23,336 nt of DNA from Pseudomonadota bacterium (GCA_023427945.1 JAEYZR010000127.1:1-23336); one strand, 5' to 3'. Shown: positions 6,502-15,516, counted from the stretch's first letter. Translations and numbers: made by a program. Notes: generated by a model not told the origin, from the letters alone.

Positions 6502-6882
6502 TCAGTCGTCAGCTTGCCCGGTGCCGCCATCGGCATCATTGGCAGCCACACCGCTGCCCGCGGGCAGCGGCGCCTGCTCGACGACACCCTTGAGCTTCTG
6601 GCTGGCATGAAAGGTCACCACGCGACGGGCGGCAATCGGGATGGTCTCGCCCGTCTTGGGATTGCGGCCCGGACGCGGCGGCTTGTCGCGAACCTGGAAA
6701 TTGCCGAAGCCCGACAACTTCACGGCATCGCCGCTGGCCAGGGCATCGCGGATCTCTTCGAAAAAAGTATCGACAATATCCTTGGCTTCCCGCTTGTTCA
6801 GGCCGACCCGTTCAAACAGCAGGTCAGCCAGCTCGGCTTTGGTCAAGGTCCTTGATTCAGCAGTCATAGTGCGAGTCATCAT
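6502..6882 (-). CDS. ihfA: Integration host factor subunit alpha
   Basis: IHF-alpha, a histone-like protein that pairs with IHF-beta and bends DNA for recombination, replication and sigma54 promoters. The core runs from LTKAELADLLFERVGL through VKLSGFGNFQVRDKPPRPGRNPKTGE (flexible DNA-intercalating arm with its proline) to VTFHASQKLK. The frame has 126 residues; the last 25 or so (acidic, Gly/Ala-rich) are an extension beyond the usual end. ATG codons at 6882, 6879 and 6867 are possible starts. The first directly abuts the pheT stop, and none has a strong ribosome binding site, so translation is probably coupled to pheT. IHF would also be needed by many integrases and by the glnK promoter, though the latter is inference. 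Confidence 0.95.
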   Translation of the reverse strand: MMTRTMTAESRTLTKAELADLLFERVGLNKREAKDIVDTFFEEIRDALASGDAVKLSGFGNFQVRDKPPRPGRNPKTGETIPIAARRVVTFHASQKLKGVVEQAPLPAGSGVAANDADGGTGQADD

Positions 6883-9297
6883 TCAAGTGCGCTGGCGGGC
6901 GTTGTGATTGGCGATAAGCGCATCGCGCAAAACGGTCATGCAGGCATCGACACGCGCATCGTCCAAGGTCTTTTCGGTATCTTGCAGCCAAAAGCGGAAT
7001 GCGAGGCTTTTTTCGCTGGACGTCACGTTCTCGCGTTTGTCGCGCCACACATCGAAGATACGTACATCTTGTACCACGGCCAGTTCGGGATGAGCCGAAA
7101 TGGTCGCTGCCACGGTGTCGAACATCGATTGAACCGTCACCCCGTCATCGACCCACAAAGCCAGGTCGCGCAGAACGACCGGTTGACGCGAGAGTTCCTG
7201 TACACGCGGCATGCGTGCCTGCGCCACGGCATCGAAGGAGACTTCGAACACCACCGGCGCCTGCACAAGCTCAGCCTTCTGCACCCAACGGGGATGCAGT
7301 TCACCCAACCAGCCGATGGACTGGCCGCCCAGCGTGATACGGGCACTACGCCCGGGATGCAGCGCCGGATGGCTGGCGGCCTCGAAACGAAGGTCGGAGG
7401 CGCGAACGCCGAACAACGCCTGCACGTCCATTTTGACATCGAAGAAATCGACTGCCCGCGCGGGAGCGCCCCACTGCTCCTCCAGGGCCGGCCCCCACGC
7501 TGCTGCGGCCAGCATCAAGGGCTGATCCACACCTTGAACCGTGAGGTCACCTTCGGCGACCGTGGCGTCCCGCATGAAAACGCGGCCCAGTTCGAAGACC
7601 CGGACACGCGACTGTCTGCGGTTGGCGTTGTGACGTACGTTGGCCACCAGGCCACCGATCAGGCTGGAGCGCATGACGGCCAGATGGCTGGCGATCGGAT
7701 TTTGCAAGGCGATCGGTTGTTCATTGCCAGCCAGGTCGCGTTCCCAGTCTTTTTCGACAAAACTGAAATTGACGACTTCCTGGTAATCCTGGGCCGCCAG
7801 GACACGACGCACGGCGTGCGGACCGCGTGCGGTCTCCGGCATGGCAAGCATCTTGGCGCGCGCTACAGGCGCGACATCGGGGATACGTTCGAAGCCATAC
7901 ACCCGGGCAATCTCTTCGATCAGATCTTCTTCGATCTGCAAATCGAAACGGAACGATGGAGGTTGCACGACGAAGGCATCGCCCTCGCGTTGGAACGCCA
8001 GACCAAGCAAGGTGAATATCTTGCCGATCTCTTCGTCATCGATGGCTACGCCGATCACGCGGCGGCAGCGTTCAGCACGCATGGCGACCGGCGTGCGGGT
8101 CGGCAGATTGACGACCTTGTCATCGACCGGACCGGCCTGACCGCCGCAGATGTCCAGGACAAGGCGGCTGATGTATTCGAGATGCTCGACGACGTCCTGG
8201 AAATCCACGCCGCGTTCGAAACGGTGGCTGGCCTCGGAGCTGAACTTGAAGCGTCGGGCGCGCCCGGCAATCGCTTCGGGCCACCAGAACGCAGCTTCGA
8301 TGTAGACATTCTGCGTATCGAGCGTGACAGCACTGGCTTCGCCGCCCATGATGCCCGCCAGGCTTTCGATGGCGCCGTCGGCCGCAATGACGCCGACCTG
8401 TTCATCCAGTTCGACGGTCTGACCATTGAGCAGCTCCAGTGACTCGCCCGTCTTGGCCCAACGCACGGTCAGGCCGCTGGACACACGGTCCAGATCGAAG
8501 ACGTGTGTGGGACGGCCGAGTTCGAGCATCACATAGTTCGAAATGTCGACCAGCGCCGACACACTGCGCTGCCCTGCACGCTCCAGACGGGTTTTCATCC
8601 AGGCGGGTGTCTGTGCACGCGCATTCACGCCGCGCACCACGCGACCGGCGAAACGACCGCACAGATCAGGCGCCTGCACGTCCACGACCACACGGTCGGC
8701 GATGCTTACAGGCACCGGGCTGAAATCGTGCTTGGCCAGCGGTGCGCCAGTCAGGGCCGCCACTTCACGGGCCATACCCAGGACCGACAGGCAGTCGGCG
8801 CGGTTAGGTGTGAGCTTGACGGTGAAAACCGTATCGTCGAGATCGAGCGCCTCGCGGATGGAGGTACCCGGCACGAGTGTGTCCGAAAGCGCGAGCAAGC
8901 CGTCGTGCTCTTGAGACAGACCCAGTTCACGGGCCGAACACAGCATGCCGCTGGACTGCACGCCGCGCATTTTCGCCACGCCGATCTTCATGCCGCCGGG
9001 CAACTCGGCCCCGACGCGTGCCAGGGGCACCGTCAAGCCAGCTGCCGCATTGGGCGCACCGCAGACGATCTGCAAAGCCGCGCCGCTGCCGTCGTCGACC
9101 TGACAGATACGCAGTTTGTCAGCGTCAGGATGGGGTGCGATATCGGTGATGCGGGCAACGACCACGCCTGAAAATGCAGGTGCTGCAGAGGCCGTTTCCT
9201 CGACCTCCAGACCGGCCATCGTCATCGTGTGCGCCAGCGCATCGGTGGACAAGGGAGGATTGACCAGCGTACGCAGCCAGGATTCTGAAAATTGCAT
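6883..9297 (-). CDS. pheT: Phenylalanyl-tRNA synthetase beta subunit
   Basis: An 804-residue full-length beta chain of the alpha2-beta2 PheRS, which charges tRNA-Phe. Visible in order: an N-terminal region and EMAPII-like tRNA-binding domain (about 39-150: GVVVARITDIAPHPDADKLRICQVD, GMLCSARELGL); the B3/B4 region with the editing domain (about 210-400, containing LERAGQRSVSALVDISNYVMLELGRPTHVFD); B5 (about 405-475); a catalytic-like module (SFVEKDWE, NPIASHLAVMRSSLI); and the C-terminal anticodon-binding FDX-ACB domain (VQELSRQPVVLRDLALWVD to the end). It lies 12 bases after pheS and abuts ihfA, as in the classical operon. The long open frame on the opposite strand is a codon-bias shadow. Confidence 0.97.
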   Translation of the reverse strand: MQFSESWLRTLVNPPLSTDALAHTMTMAGLEVEETASAAPAFSGVVVARITDIAPHPDADKLRICQVDDGSGAALQIVCGAPNAAAGLTVPLARVGAELPGGMKIGVAKMRGVQSSGMLCSARELGLSQEHDGLLALSDTLVPGTSIREALDLDDTVFTVKLTPNRADCLSVLGMAREVAALTGAPLAKHDFSPVPVSIADRVVVDVQAPDLCGRFAGRVVRGVNARAQTPAWMKTRLERAGQRSVSALVDISNYVMLELGRPTHVFDLDRVSSGLTVRWAKTGESLELLNGQTVELDEQVGVIAADGAIESLAGIMGGEASAVTLDTQNVYIEAAFWWPEAIAGRARRFKFSSEASHRFERGVDFQDVVEHLEYISRLVLDICGGQAGPVDDKVVNLPTRTPVAMRAERCRRVIGVAIDDEEIGKIFTLLGLAFQREGDAFVVQPPSFRFDLQIEEDLIEEIARVYGFERIPDVAPVARAKMLAMPETARGPHAVRRVLAAQDYQEVVNFSFVEKDWERDLAGNEQPIALQNPIASHLAVMRSSLIGGLVANVRHNANRRQSRVRVFELGRVFMRDATVAEGDLTVQGVDQPLMLAAAAWGPALEEQWGAPARAVDFFDVKMDVQALFGVRASDLRFEAASHPALHPGRSARITLGGQSIGWLGELHPRWVQKAELVQAPVVFEVSFDAVAQARMPRVQELSRQPVVLRDLALWVDDGVTVQSMFDTVAATISAHPELAVVQDVRIFDVWRDKRENVTSSEKSLAFRFWLQDTEKTLDDARVDACMTVLRDALIANHNARQRT

Positions 9298-9309
9298 GAT
9301 GCCCGCCGA

Positions 9310-10332
9310 TTATTCGTTGAACTGGCGCAAAAAGCGCAAATCGCCTTCGTAGAACTGACGCAGATCGTTCACGCCATAGCGCAACATCGTCAGTCGCTCA
9401 AGGCCTGAGCCGAACGCAAAGCCGATGTAACGCTCGGGATCCAGACCGAAATTGCGCACGACTTCAGGATGCACTTGACCGGATCCGGAGATTTCCAGCC
9501 AGCGGCCCTTGTTGGGACCGGAAGTGAACATCATGTCGATTTCTGCGGAAGGTTCGGTGAAGGGAAAGAACGACGGCCGGAATCGCAGCACCAGGTCGTC
9601 GGTTTCGAAGAAGCAGCGCAGGAAGTCGGTATAGACGCCCTTCAGATCGGCAAACGAAATGTTCTCGTCGATCCAGAGACCCTCGACCTGATGGAACATG
9701 GGAGAGTGCGTCGCGTCGCTGTCCACACGATACGTGCGACCGGGAGCAATGACTTTGATGGGCGGGCGATGCATGCGTGCATAGCGTACCTGCATGGGAC
9801 TGGTGTGCGTGCGCAACAGCAGCGGCAGCCCCTGCTTGTCGTCCATGTCGACGTAGAACGTATCCTGCATGGAGCGTGCAGGATGGTTTTCCGGATTGTT
9901 CAGGGCAGTGAAGTTGGTCCAGTCAGTCTCGATCTCAGGGCCATCTGCCACATCGAAACCGATGGAGCGAAAAATCTGCTCGACCCGCTCCCAGGTGCGC
10001 ATCACCGGATGAATACCGCCTGGCGTGCGTCCCCGTCCCGGCAGCGTCACATCGATGGTCTCGGAGGCCAGACGTGCATCGAGTTCTGCCTGGGCCATCT
10101 CGGCGCGTCTTGCGCTGAGCAAGGCCTCGACCTGTTGCTTGGCTTGATTGATGCGCCCGCCCATTTCCCGCTTCTGCTCGGGATCCATCTTGCCCAAGCC
10201 TTTGAGCAAGACGGTAAGCGCGCCCTCTTTCCCGAGAAATCGGGCCTTCGCATTTTCAAGTGCGGCGGCATCGGTCGCAGCAGCGAATTTTTCCTGGGCC
10301 TGAGCGACCAGGTCGTCAACCGGCAAAGTCAT
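9310..10332 (-). CDS. pheS: Phenylalanyl-tRNA synthetase alpha subunit
   Basis: The 340-residue catalytic alpha chain. The N-terminal coiled coil (about residues 1-85) is followed by the class II catalytic core: the GIHPVMRTWERVEQIFRSIGF region, motif 2 around NHPARSMQDTFYV and GRTYRVDSDATHSPMFHQVEG, the substrate pocket FRPSFFPFTEPSAEIDM, and motif 3 GFAFGSGLERLTMLRYGVNDLR. It partners PheT and forms Phe-AMP and Phe-tRNA. The start ATG 10332 lies only 12 bases beyond the T run of a strong hairpin, which suggests control of read-through or translation at this point. Confidence 0.97.
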   Translation of the reverse strand: MTLPVDDLVAQAQEKFAAATDAAALENAKARFLGKEGALTVLLKGLGKMDPEQKREMGGRINQAKQQVEALLSARRAEMAQAELDARLASETIDVTLPGRGRTPGGIHPVMRTWERVEQIFRSIGFDVADGPEIETDWTNFTALNNPENHPARSMQDTFYVDMDDKQGLPLLLRTHTSPMQVRYARMHRPPIKVIAPGRTYRVDSDATHSPMFHQVEGLWIDENISFADLKGVYTDFLRCFFETDDLVLRFRPSFFPFTEPSAEIDMMFTSGPNKGRWLEISGSGQVHPEVVRNFGLDPERYIGFAFGSGLERLTMLRYGVNDLRQFYEGDLRFLRQFNE

Positions 10333-10344
10333 GAATAAAGTCTC

Positions 10345-10378
10345 AAAAAGGCAAACGGGGCCATGACAGCCCCGTTTG
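10345..10378 (-). terminator. Intrinsic terminator or attenuator hairpin upstream of pheS
   Basis: On the minus strand CAAACGGGGC pairs perfectly with GCCCCGTTTG (10369-10378 and 10352-10361) around a 7-base loop, followed by CC and TTTTT (10345-10349). It lies between rplT and pheS inside the operon. E. coli pheST is controlled by a pheL leader peptide and attenuator, but I see no Phe-rich leader peptide in the 74-base gap, so this is either a partial terminator trimming pheST expression or an attenuator of another kind. Confidence 0.75.
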
Positions 10379-10406
10379 ATAAGACACGCGCAAATTGCGA
10401 GACGCG

Positions 10407-10766
10407 TTAGGCGCCCAACGCCGTGCGGGCTTGTTGCACGATGGCGGCGAAGCCTGCCTTGTCGCGCACAGCCAGATCGGCCAACACTTTGCGGTCCAGT
10501 TCGATCGCGGCTTTCTTCAGGCCGGCGATGAACACGCTGTAGGTCATGTTGTGCTCACGCACGGCAGCGTTGATACGCGTGATCCACAGGGCGCGGAAAG
10601 TACGCTTTTTGTTGCGGCGATCACGATAGGCATATTGCCCGGCGCGCATGACGGCCTGTTTGGCAATACGGAACACATTACCGCGGCGACCACGATAGCC
10701 TTTGGCGGCGGCAATGACTTTTTTATGACGGGCTCGGGCTGTTACACCACGTTTGACGCGAGGCAT
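10407..10766 (-). CDS. rplT: 50S ribosomal protein L20
   Basis: A 119-residue L20, full length, with the basic N-terminal extension that binds 23S rRNA early in 50S assembly (MPRVKRGVTARARHKKVIAA, then KGYRGRRGNVFRIAKQAVMRA) and the globular part (LWITRINAAVREHNMTYSVF, RKVLADLAV). It starts 16 bases after rpmI. In E. coli L20 represses translation of its own operon; the leader upstream of rpmI could play that part here, but I cannot trace the pseudoknot. Confidence 0.98.
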   Translation of the reverse strand: MPRVKRGVTARARHKKVIAAAKGYRGRRGNVFRIAKQAVMRAGQYAYRDRRNKKRTFRALWITRINAAVREHNMTYSVFIAGLKKAAIELDRKVLADLAVRDKAGFAAIVQQARTALGA

Positions 10767-10782
10767 TTAGTTCTTCCTTATA

Positions 10783-10980
10783 TCAAGCAAAAGGCATCAT
10801 GGCCTTGACCGATTTCACGTCTGCCTCGTGGACAGCCGTGGCACCACGCAATTGGCGCTTGGTCTTGGTCGATTTCTTGGTGAGGATGTGGCGTTTGAAG
10901 GCCTGACCCCGCTTGATCGAACCGCTACCCCGTACGATAAAGCGCTTGGAAGCGCTTTTCTTGGTCTTCATCTTAGGCAT
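10783..10980 (-). CDS. rpmI: 50S ribosomal protein L35
   Basis: A 65-residue, highly basic L35 of normal length (MPKMKTKKSASKRF; KRHILTKKSTKTKRQLRG; KSVKAMMPF). First gene of the rpmI-rplT-pheS-pheT-ihfA run. Its usual upstream neighbour infC is not adjacent here but 10.9 kb away; comM takes that place, and a separate promoter lies at 11145-11174. Confidence 0.98.
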   Translation of the reverse strand: MPKMKTKKSASKRFIVRGSGSIKRGQAFKRHILTKKSTKTKRQLRGATAVHEADVKSVKAMMPFA

Positions 10981-11117
10981 GATGATTCCATGAAAAATGT
11001 TGTTAAATCATGCGCGCAGGTGCTGCTGATATCTTTGCGAAATATAAATGCCCTCGCAAAACTGACCAGACAGACTTCCCTTTTACCTGTCGCTCACTTA
11101 TGAGTTACCACTACTTC

Positions 11118-11134
11118 CCCTCACTTGGTGAAGG
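11118..11134 (-). promoter_or_regulatory. Hairpin in the 5' leader of the rpmI operon
   Basis: On the minus strand CCTTCAC and GTGAGGG (7 pairs, one G-U) flank a 3-base loop, just downstream of the predicted transcription start. The leader to the rpmI ATG is about 155 bases and could hold an L20-type translational control site. Function inferred. Confidence 0.35.
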
Positions 11135-11144
11135 AAAGCCCATG

Positions 11145-11174
11145 ATTATAGGGCGATTTCTTCAATTTTGTCCA
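11145..11174 (-). promoter_or_regulatory. Sigma70 promoter of the rpmI operon
   Basis: On the minus strand there is TGGACA (11169-11174), an 18-base spacer and a perfect TATAAT (11145-11150), about 165 bases upstream of the rpmI ATG and downstream of the comM stop. It makes rpmI-rplT-pheST-ihfA independent of thrS-infC. Confidence 0.75.
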
Positions 11175-11246
11175 GCAAGATGCCATCCATTGGCCAGCGG
11201 CCGAGTTTCGGCGGGATCATGCACCCGTCAGCAGCAGGCCAACGGG

Positions 11247-12779
11247 CTACTGGATCGCGCCATCCTGGCGGAACTGGGCGGCCTGGGCCACGTCCGAAGC
11301 AATGACCTCTTCCCTGCCCGCCAGATCCGCGAGCGTACGTGAAACCCGCAAGACACGTTGAGCAGCGCGCGCGGACCAGTCCCATTTTTCGATGGCCTGT
11401 CGCAACACGGCCTGCGCCTGAGCATCGGCGCGCGCATGCTGGGTGAGTGCCCGGCCATGCAAGGCCGCATTCAAGGCCCCCTGCCGCATCTGCTGGATCG
11501 TATGGCAGGCCTGCACACGCTCGCGAATCTGCGCCGACGACTCACCAATCGCAGCATCCATCCAGTCCGTTCCTGCTGCCGTCAGATCGACCTGAAGATC
11601 GATTCTATCCAATAACGGACCGGAAAGACGGGCGCGATAACGATCGATCTGCTCGGGACGGCACAAGCACGCCCGGCGCGGATGACCGGCCCATCCGCAA
11701 GGACAGGGGTTCATCGCCGCCACCAGCTGGCATTGGGCCGGATAGCGCACCTTGCCTCCTGCTCGCGACAGAGCCACCCACCCTGTCTCCAGGGGCTCCC
11801 GCATGGATTCGAGTGTGCTCCGGGAAAATTCGGGCAGTTCGTCCAGAAAAAGAACGCCCTGATCAGCCAGCGTCATTTCGCCAGGCAAGGGTCTTGTTCC
11901 TCCACCCACCATTGCGGCAGTCGAGGCACTGTGGTGGGGAGCGCGAAACGGCCGCCTGCCAGGTGCTGGTGCACTTAACCCCACTCGCTCGTATCGGGCC
12001 GACACGCCTAGCGAAGACAGCGCGTCCAACGCAGGCAGGATGCCGGGCAGTCGCTGTGCCAGCATGCTCTTGCCCACGCCTGGCCACCCCCGCAGCAACA
12101 GACTGTGTCCGCCCGATGCGGCAATCGTCAGCGCGTGGCGGGCCGCAGCTTGACCGCGCACGTCCGACAGGCAGGGTTCGGGTTCACTCGGCACCTCTGC
12201 GAGAGGTTGTGTCGGCCTCATGATGCGCTTGCCTTCCAGGTGCAGGATGACTTCTTCCAGGCTGTCTGCTCCCAGTACGGTCATACCGGGCACGCTGGCC
12301 GCCTGCCGTGCGCTCGCCCGAGGAAGCACCAACGTAGCGCCCGGGTGGTCTTCACGCACCCCCAAGGCAATCGACAATGGCGCGGCCACCGCGACGAGCA
12401 CACCGGACAAGGATAGTTCGCCGGCAAACACCATGTTCGCAAGCGCAGACTCGCCCTCGGCAGAAGCTGGTGATGCAAATTCCGGCAAGGCAATCTGGCC
12501 AGACGCCAGCAGCACCCCCAAGGCGATAGGCAAATCGAAACGCCCGGATTCTTTAGGGAGATCGGCAGGCGCAAGGCTGACGATGATGCGTCCGGCAGGA
12601 AAGGACAGCCCGACACATTGAATGGCTGCACGCACCCGCTCTCGACTTTCCCTTACTTCGGTGTCGGCGAGACCAACGATATAGAACGCCGGAAGTCCGT
12701 TGGCGACGTAGGTTTCCACGCGCACGGATGGCGCATGCATGCCATACAGGGCGCGGCTATAAACGACCGAAAGTGTCAC
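11247..12779 (-). CDS. comM: ComM/YifB family AAA+ ATPase (Mg-chelatase-like)
   Basis: A protein of 510 residues from GTG 12779, which has GAGG 6 bases upstream and begins close to where family members start (VTLSVVYSRALYGM). A TTG at 12833 would add 18 residues. An N-terminal Lon-protease-like domain (about 1-180, with LAPADLPKESGRFDLPIALG) leads to the AAA+ domain with Walker A GWPGVGKS (about 231-238), RPFRAPHHSAS, Walker B LFLDELPEF (about 310-318) and the cysteine cluster CPCGWAGHPRRACLC. The C-terminal helical lid follows. ComM is known as a branch-migration helicase that extends incoming DNA during natural transformation. It does not chelate magnesium for chlorophyll. Confidence 0.93.
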   Translation of the reverse strand: MTLSVVYSRALYGMHAPSVRVETYVANGLPAFYIVGLADTEVRESRERVRAAIQCVGLSFPAGRIIVSLAPADLPKESGRFDLPIALGVLLASGQIALPEFASPASAEGESALANMVFAGELSLSGVLVAVAAPLSIALGVREDHPGATLVLPRASARQAASVPGMTVLGADSLEEVILHLEGKRIMRPTQPLAEVPSEPEPCLSDVRGQAAARHALTIAASGGHSLLLRGWPGVGKSMLAQRLPGILPALDALSSLGVSARYERVGLSAPAPGRRPFRAPHHSASTAAMVGGGTRPLPGEMTLADQGVLFLDELPEFSRSTLESMREPLETGWVALSRAGGKVRYPAQCQLVAAMNPCPCGWAGHPRRACLCRPEQIDRYRARLSGPLLDRIDLQVDLTAAGTDWMDAAIGESSAQIRERVQACHTIQQMRQGALNAALHGRALTQHARADAQAQAVLRQAIEKWDWSARAAQRVLRVSRTLADLAGREEVIASDVAQAAQFRQDGAIQ

Positions 12780-12916
12780 AGGCAGCCTCGACAAAGCAAT
12801 GGAGGCTGAAGTGTGCGGCAGTACGGCCGGCAATGCCTGGCGGACGGGACGTGATTGTCACTTCAAATGCAGGGCGGTACGAGCAGACTCAAGGTGAGCA
12901 AGAAGCGATTCGCGAA

Positions 12917-15016
12917 TCAGTCGGGACCAAGGCAGCCCCCTGCGCGAGAATCGCCCTGGCCGAGGTCCCCACCGTCGCCTTGCATTTCGAGCATGTGCCT
13001 GATGCGTGCAGCGAGTGCGTCGATGGTAAAGGGTTTGGTCATCATTTGCATGTCGTGCCCCAGAAAACCGTGGGCCACGGTTGCAGTCTCTGCGTAGCCT
13101 GTCATGAACAGCACTTTCAGATCGGGGCGTTGTACCCTCGCGGCATCAGCGACCTGACGCCCATTAAGCCCCGGCAATCCGATGTCGGTCACCAGAAGAT
13201 CCACGCGACGGGCTGAATTGAGCAAGGCCAGGCCAGCAGGGCCATCCGATGCCTCCAGAGCCTGATAGCCCAGGTCATGCAACACTTCGACGATCAGTCT
13301 GCGCACGACCGGCTCGTCTTCGACCACCACGACGACCTCCCCCTCCTGCGCCTGCGTCTCGGTCGACTCAGGCGCAGCACGCTCCGGCTCCTGCAGGCCT
13401 TCAAACCGTGGCAGGTAGACGTTGACCGTGGTGCCCACAGCCACTTCTGAACAGATCTGCGCATGCCCTCCGGACTGACGGGCGAAACCGTAGATCATCG
13501 AAAGCCCGAGCCCGGTACCCTGCCCCTGGGGCTTGGTGGTGAAAAAGGGATCGAAGGCGCGCGCTGAAACATCAGGCGACATCCCGCAGCCCGCATCAGC
13601 CACCTGAATACAGACGTAAGGACCTGGCGCTGGACCTTGCTCACCGTCGGAGACAGTGCCTTCCCATTCGACATTCCTGGTGGCAACAAACAGCGTCCCG
13701 CCATCGGGCATCGCATCGCGCGCGTTGATGACCAGGTTGAGAATGGCGTTCTCCAACTGATTGCCATCGCACAAGGTATTCCACAACCCTTCATGCAACT
13801 GCATGTCTATGTGAAAACGCTCGCCCAATGTGCGGCGCAGCAGTTCCTCCATCGTACGGATCAATTGATTGACATCGACCGCCTTGGGGTCGAGCGGCTG
13901 ACGCCTGGAAAACGCCAGCAGACGATGGGTGAGCGCCGACGCTCGATTGGCCGAAGCCATTGCACCGCTGACAAAGTGTGCAAGCTCGCTGGTTCGGCCC
14001 TGCGCCACCCTCTTCTGGATCAGGTCCAGAGAACCTACGATGCCTTGAAGCAAATTGTTGAAGTCATGTGCGATGCCACCAGTCAACTGGCCGACCGCTT
14101 CCATTTTCTGTGCATGGCGCAATGCTTCCTGCGCCCCCTCGAGATCCTTGAGCGCCTCTCGCTCCACAGTAATATCGCGCCCGACGACATGGAACAACGC
14201 CCCCTCTGGCACCCCTGACCAAGCGATCCAGCGATATTGATCGGTGATCGTGCGAACCCGGGTCTCCAGGCGGAAAAGCTTCTCGCCATTGCGCATCGCC
14301 TGCATCGCCGCCTCCACTTGCGGGAGATCTTCGGGATGGATGACACTGGCAAAAGGACTGGTGAGTATCAGATCGCGTCGATAACCCAGCAGCTTGCCCC
14401 AGGCCGGATTGACATCTCGCATATAACCATCAAAACGCCCGATTCCCAGCAAATCCTGGCTCAACGTCCAATTGCGATCGCGTTCCGCCTTGCGCGCCAC
14501 GACCTCTGCACTCATGGCGTGGTAGGAAGCCTGCAGACGCTGCTGCGCAGCCCGCTGTTCCGTCGTTTCCGTACTCAGGCAGATCATGCCCACCACTGCC
14601 CCGCCGGCATCTCTGACAGGACTATAGGAAGACGTGAAATAGGCCAATTCCTCCACACCGTTTCGCGTGGTGCGCAGGGCATGGTTCTCCAGGAACGACG
14701 ACTCACCCAACATCGCACGGGTCACGGGCGGCGAAATGGCCGACCACTCGCGCGGCCAGAGCTCGGCCAGGGGTCTACCCAGTGGCTTCTGCTCAAGCTC
14801 GCCCAGCAAAGGCACGTAGGCATCGTTGAAGAACGACAGCATGTCCGGCCCCCATGCCAGATACATGGGGTGCGGGCAATCCAGCATGAGCGTCAGTGTC
14901 TGGCGCAGGAAGTCGGGCCACTGCGAAAACTCACCCAGGGCCGACTCTGACCAATCCTGTGCCGCGATGCGCGCAGCGACAGCACCACCATGACGCAGAA
15001 AGGGCGGCCGCTTCAC
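12917..15016 (-). CDS. Hybrid sensor histidine kinase with PAS domains and receiver
   Basis: About 699 residues from GTG 15016. Two PAS-type domains (about 38-154, PMYLAWGPDMLSFFNDAY; and about 169-284, ending FHVVGRDIT) lead by a coiled coil to HisKA with phospho-accepting His317 in GGIAHDFNNLL. The HATPase domain has NLVINARDAM (N box), DAGCGM (G1) and GTGLGLSM (G2), and a C-terminal receiver has EDEP, Asp611 in LLVTDIGLPG and Lys661 in MTKPF. No transmembrane segment is seen, so it senses in the cytoplasm; the signal is unknown. An in-frame ATG at 15124 would overlap ubiK by 74 bases. The start is uncertain, since neither has a good ribosome binding site. No separate response regulator is adjacent. 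Confidence 0.9.
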   Translation of the reverse strand: MKRPPFLRHGGAVAARIAAQDWSESALGEFSQWPDFLRQTLTLMLDCPHPMYLAWGPDMLSFFNDAYVPLLGELEQKPLGRPLAELWPREWSAISPPVTRAMLGESSFLENHALRTTRNGVEELAYFTSSYSPVRDAGGAVVGMICLSTETTEQRAAQQRLQASYHAMSAEVVARKAERDRNWTLSQDLLGIGRFDGYMRDVNPAWGKLLGYRRDLILTSPFASVIHPEDLPQVEAAMQAMRNGEKLFRLETRVRTITDQYRWIAWSGVPEGALFHVVGRDITVEREALKDLEGAQEALRHAQKMEAVGQLTGGIAHDFNNLLQGIVGSLDLIQKRVAQGRTSELAHFVSGAMASANRASALTHRLLAFSRRQPLDPKAVDVNQLIRTMEELLRRTLGERFHIDMQLHEGLWNTLCDGNQLENAILNLVINARDAMPDGGTLFVATRNVEWEGTVSDGEQGPAPGPYVCIQVADAGCGMSPDVSARAFDPFFTTKPQGQGTGLGLSMIYGFARQSGGHAQICSEVAVGTTVNVYLPRFEGLQEPERAAPESTETQAQEGEVVVVVEDEPVVRRLIVEVLHDLGYQALEASDGPAGLALLNSARRVDLLVTDIGLPGLNGRQVADAARVQRPDLKVLFMTGYAETATVAHGFLGHDMQMMTKPFTIDALAARIRHMLEMQGDGGDLGQGDSRAGGCLGPD

Positions 15017-15050
15017 GAGCGGTGAACGACAGCGTAGACGCCTTCCATCA

Positions 15051-15302
15051 TCAAGGCGTTTTGGTCGACGCGCGTTCAGCCTGCAGGCTCTCGACCTGCG
15101 CAGCAAGTTGATCGACACGCGCACGTGTCCGCGCCAGCAGATCGGCCTGCACGTCGAATTCTTCGCGCGTGACCAGATCCATCTTCGTGAATGCCTGCGA
15201 CATCATCGCACGCACGTTGCGCTCGACATCGGCGGCCGGGCTCTTGGCGATCAGGTCAGCCAGGTTCTTCTGGAAATCTTCCATCCAGGGCATACGGTTC
15301 AT
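15051..15302 (-). CDS. ubiK: Ubiquinone biosynthesis accessory factor UbiK (BMFP, YqiC family)
   Basis: An 83-residue protein. GGAGG lies 6 bases before ATG 15302, which I chose over an upstream in-frame start at 15326. The N-terminal half is amphipathic (FQKNLADLIAKSPAADVERNVRAMMSQAF) and the C-terminal half is a coiled coil (FDVQADLLARTRARVDQLAAQVESLQAE), the plan of the trimeric BMFP/YqiC family that helps the UbiJ-containing complex of aerobic ubiquinone synthesis at the membrane. It is divergent from glnK across a 348-base spacer and is followed by the histidine kinase after about 34 bases. Confidence 0.88.
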   Translation of the reverse strand: MNRMPWMEDFQKNLADLIAKSPAADVERNVRAMMSQAFTKMDLVTREEFDVQADLLARTRARVDQLAAQVESLQAERASTKTP

Positions 15303-15516
15303 GAATGGCCTCCCTATTTCAATCAAGTATGTGAATCAATAATGTATGTATGAAGATGCACTAGTGTAGAACGACGCCAGAACATGCGACCGGATTTGTT
15401 GGTGCATTCACTAACACTCACTGGCCGATACAGATCATTACCCAGGCTTCGCTCTGGCGATATTCACGATTACGTGCACGTCGGCGCACAATTTCCGGGC
15501 ACCATGCATCACACAA

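Noticed and set aside
6904..8442. 512-residue plus-strand open frame opposite pheT
   Set aside because: It is the mirror of the well-recognised pheT domains; GC-rich codon bias keeps the opposite frame open. No motif and no ribosome binding site.
10333..10406. Phe-rich leader peptide (pheL) before pheS
   Set aside because: The gap is only 74 bases and I found no short frame with clustered Phe codons.
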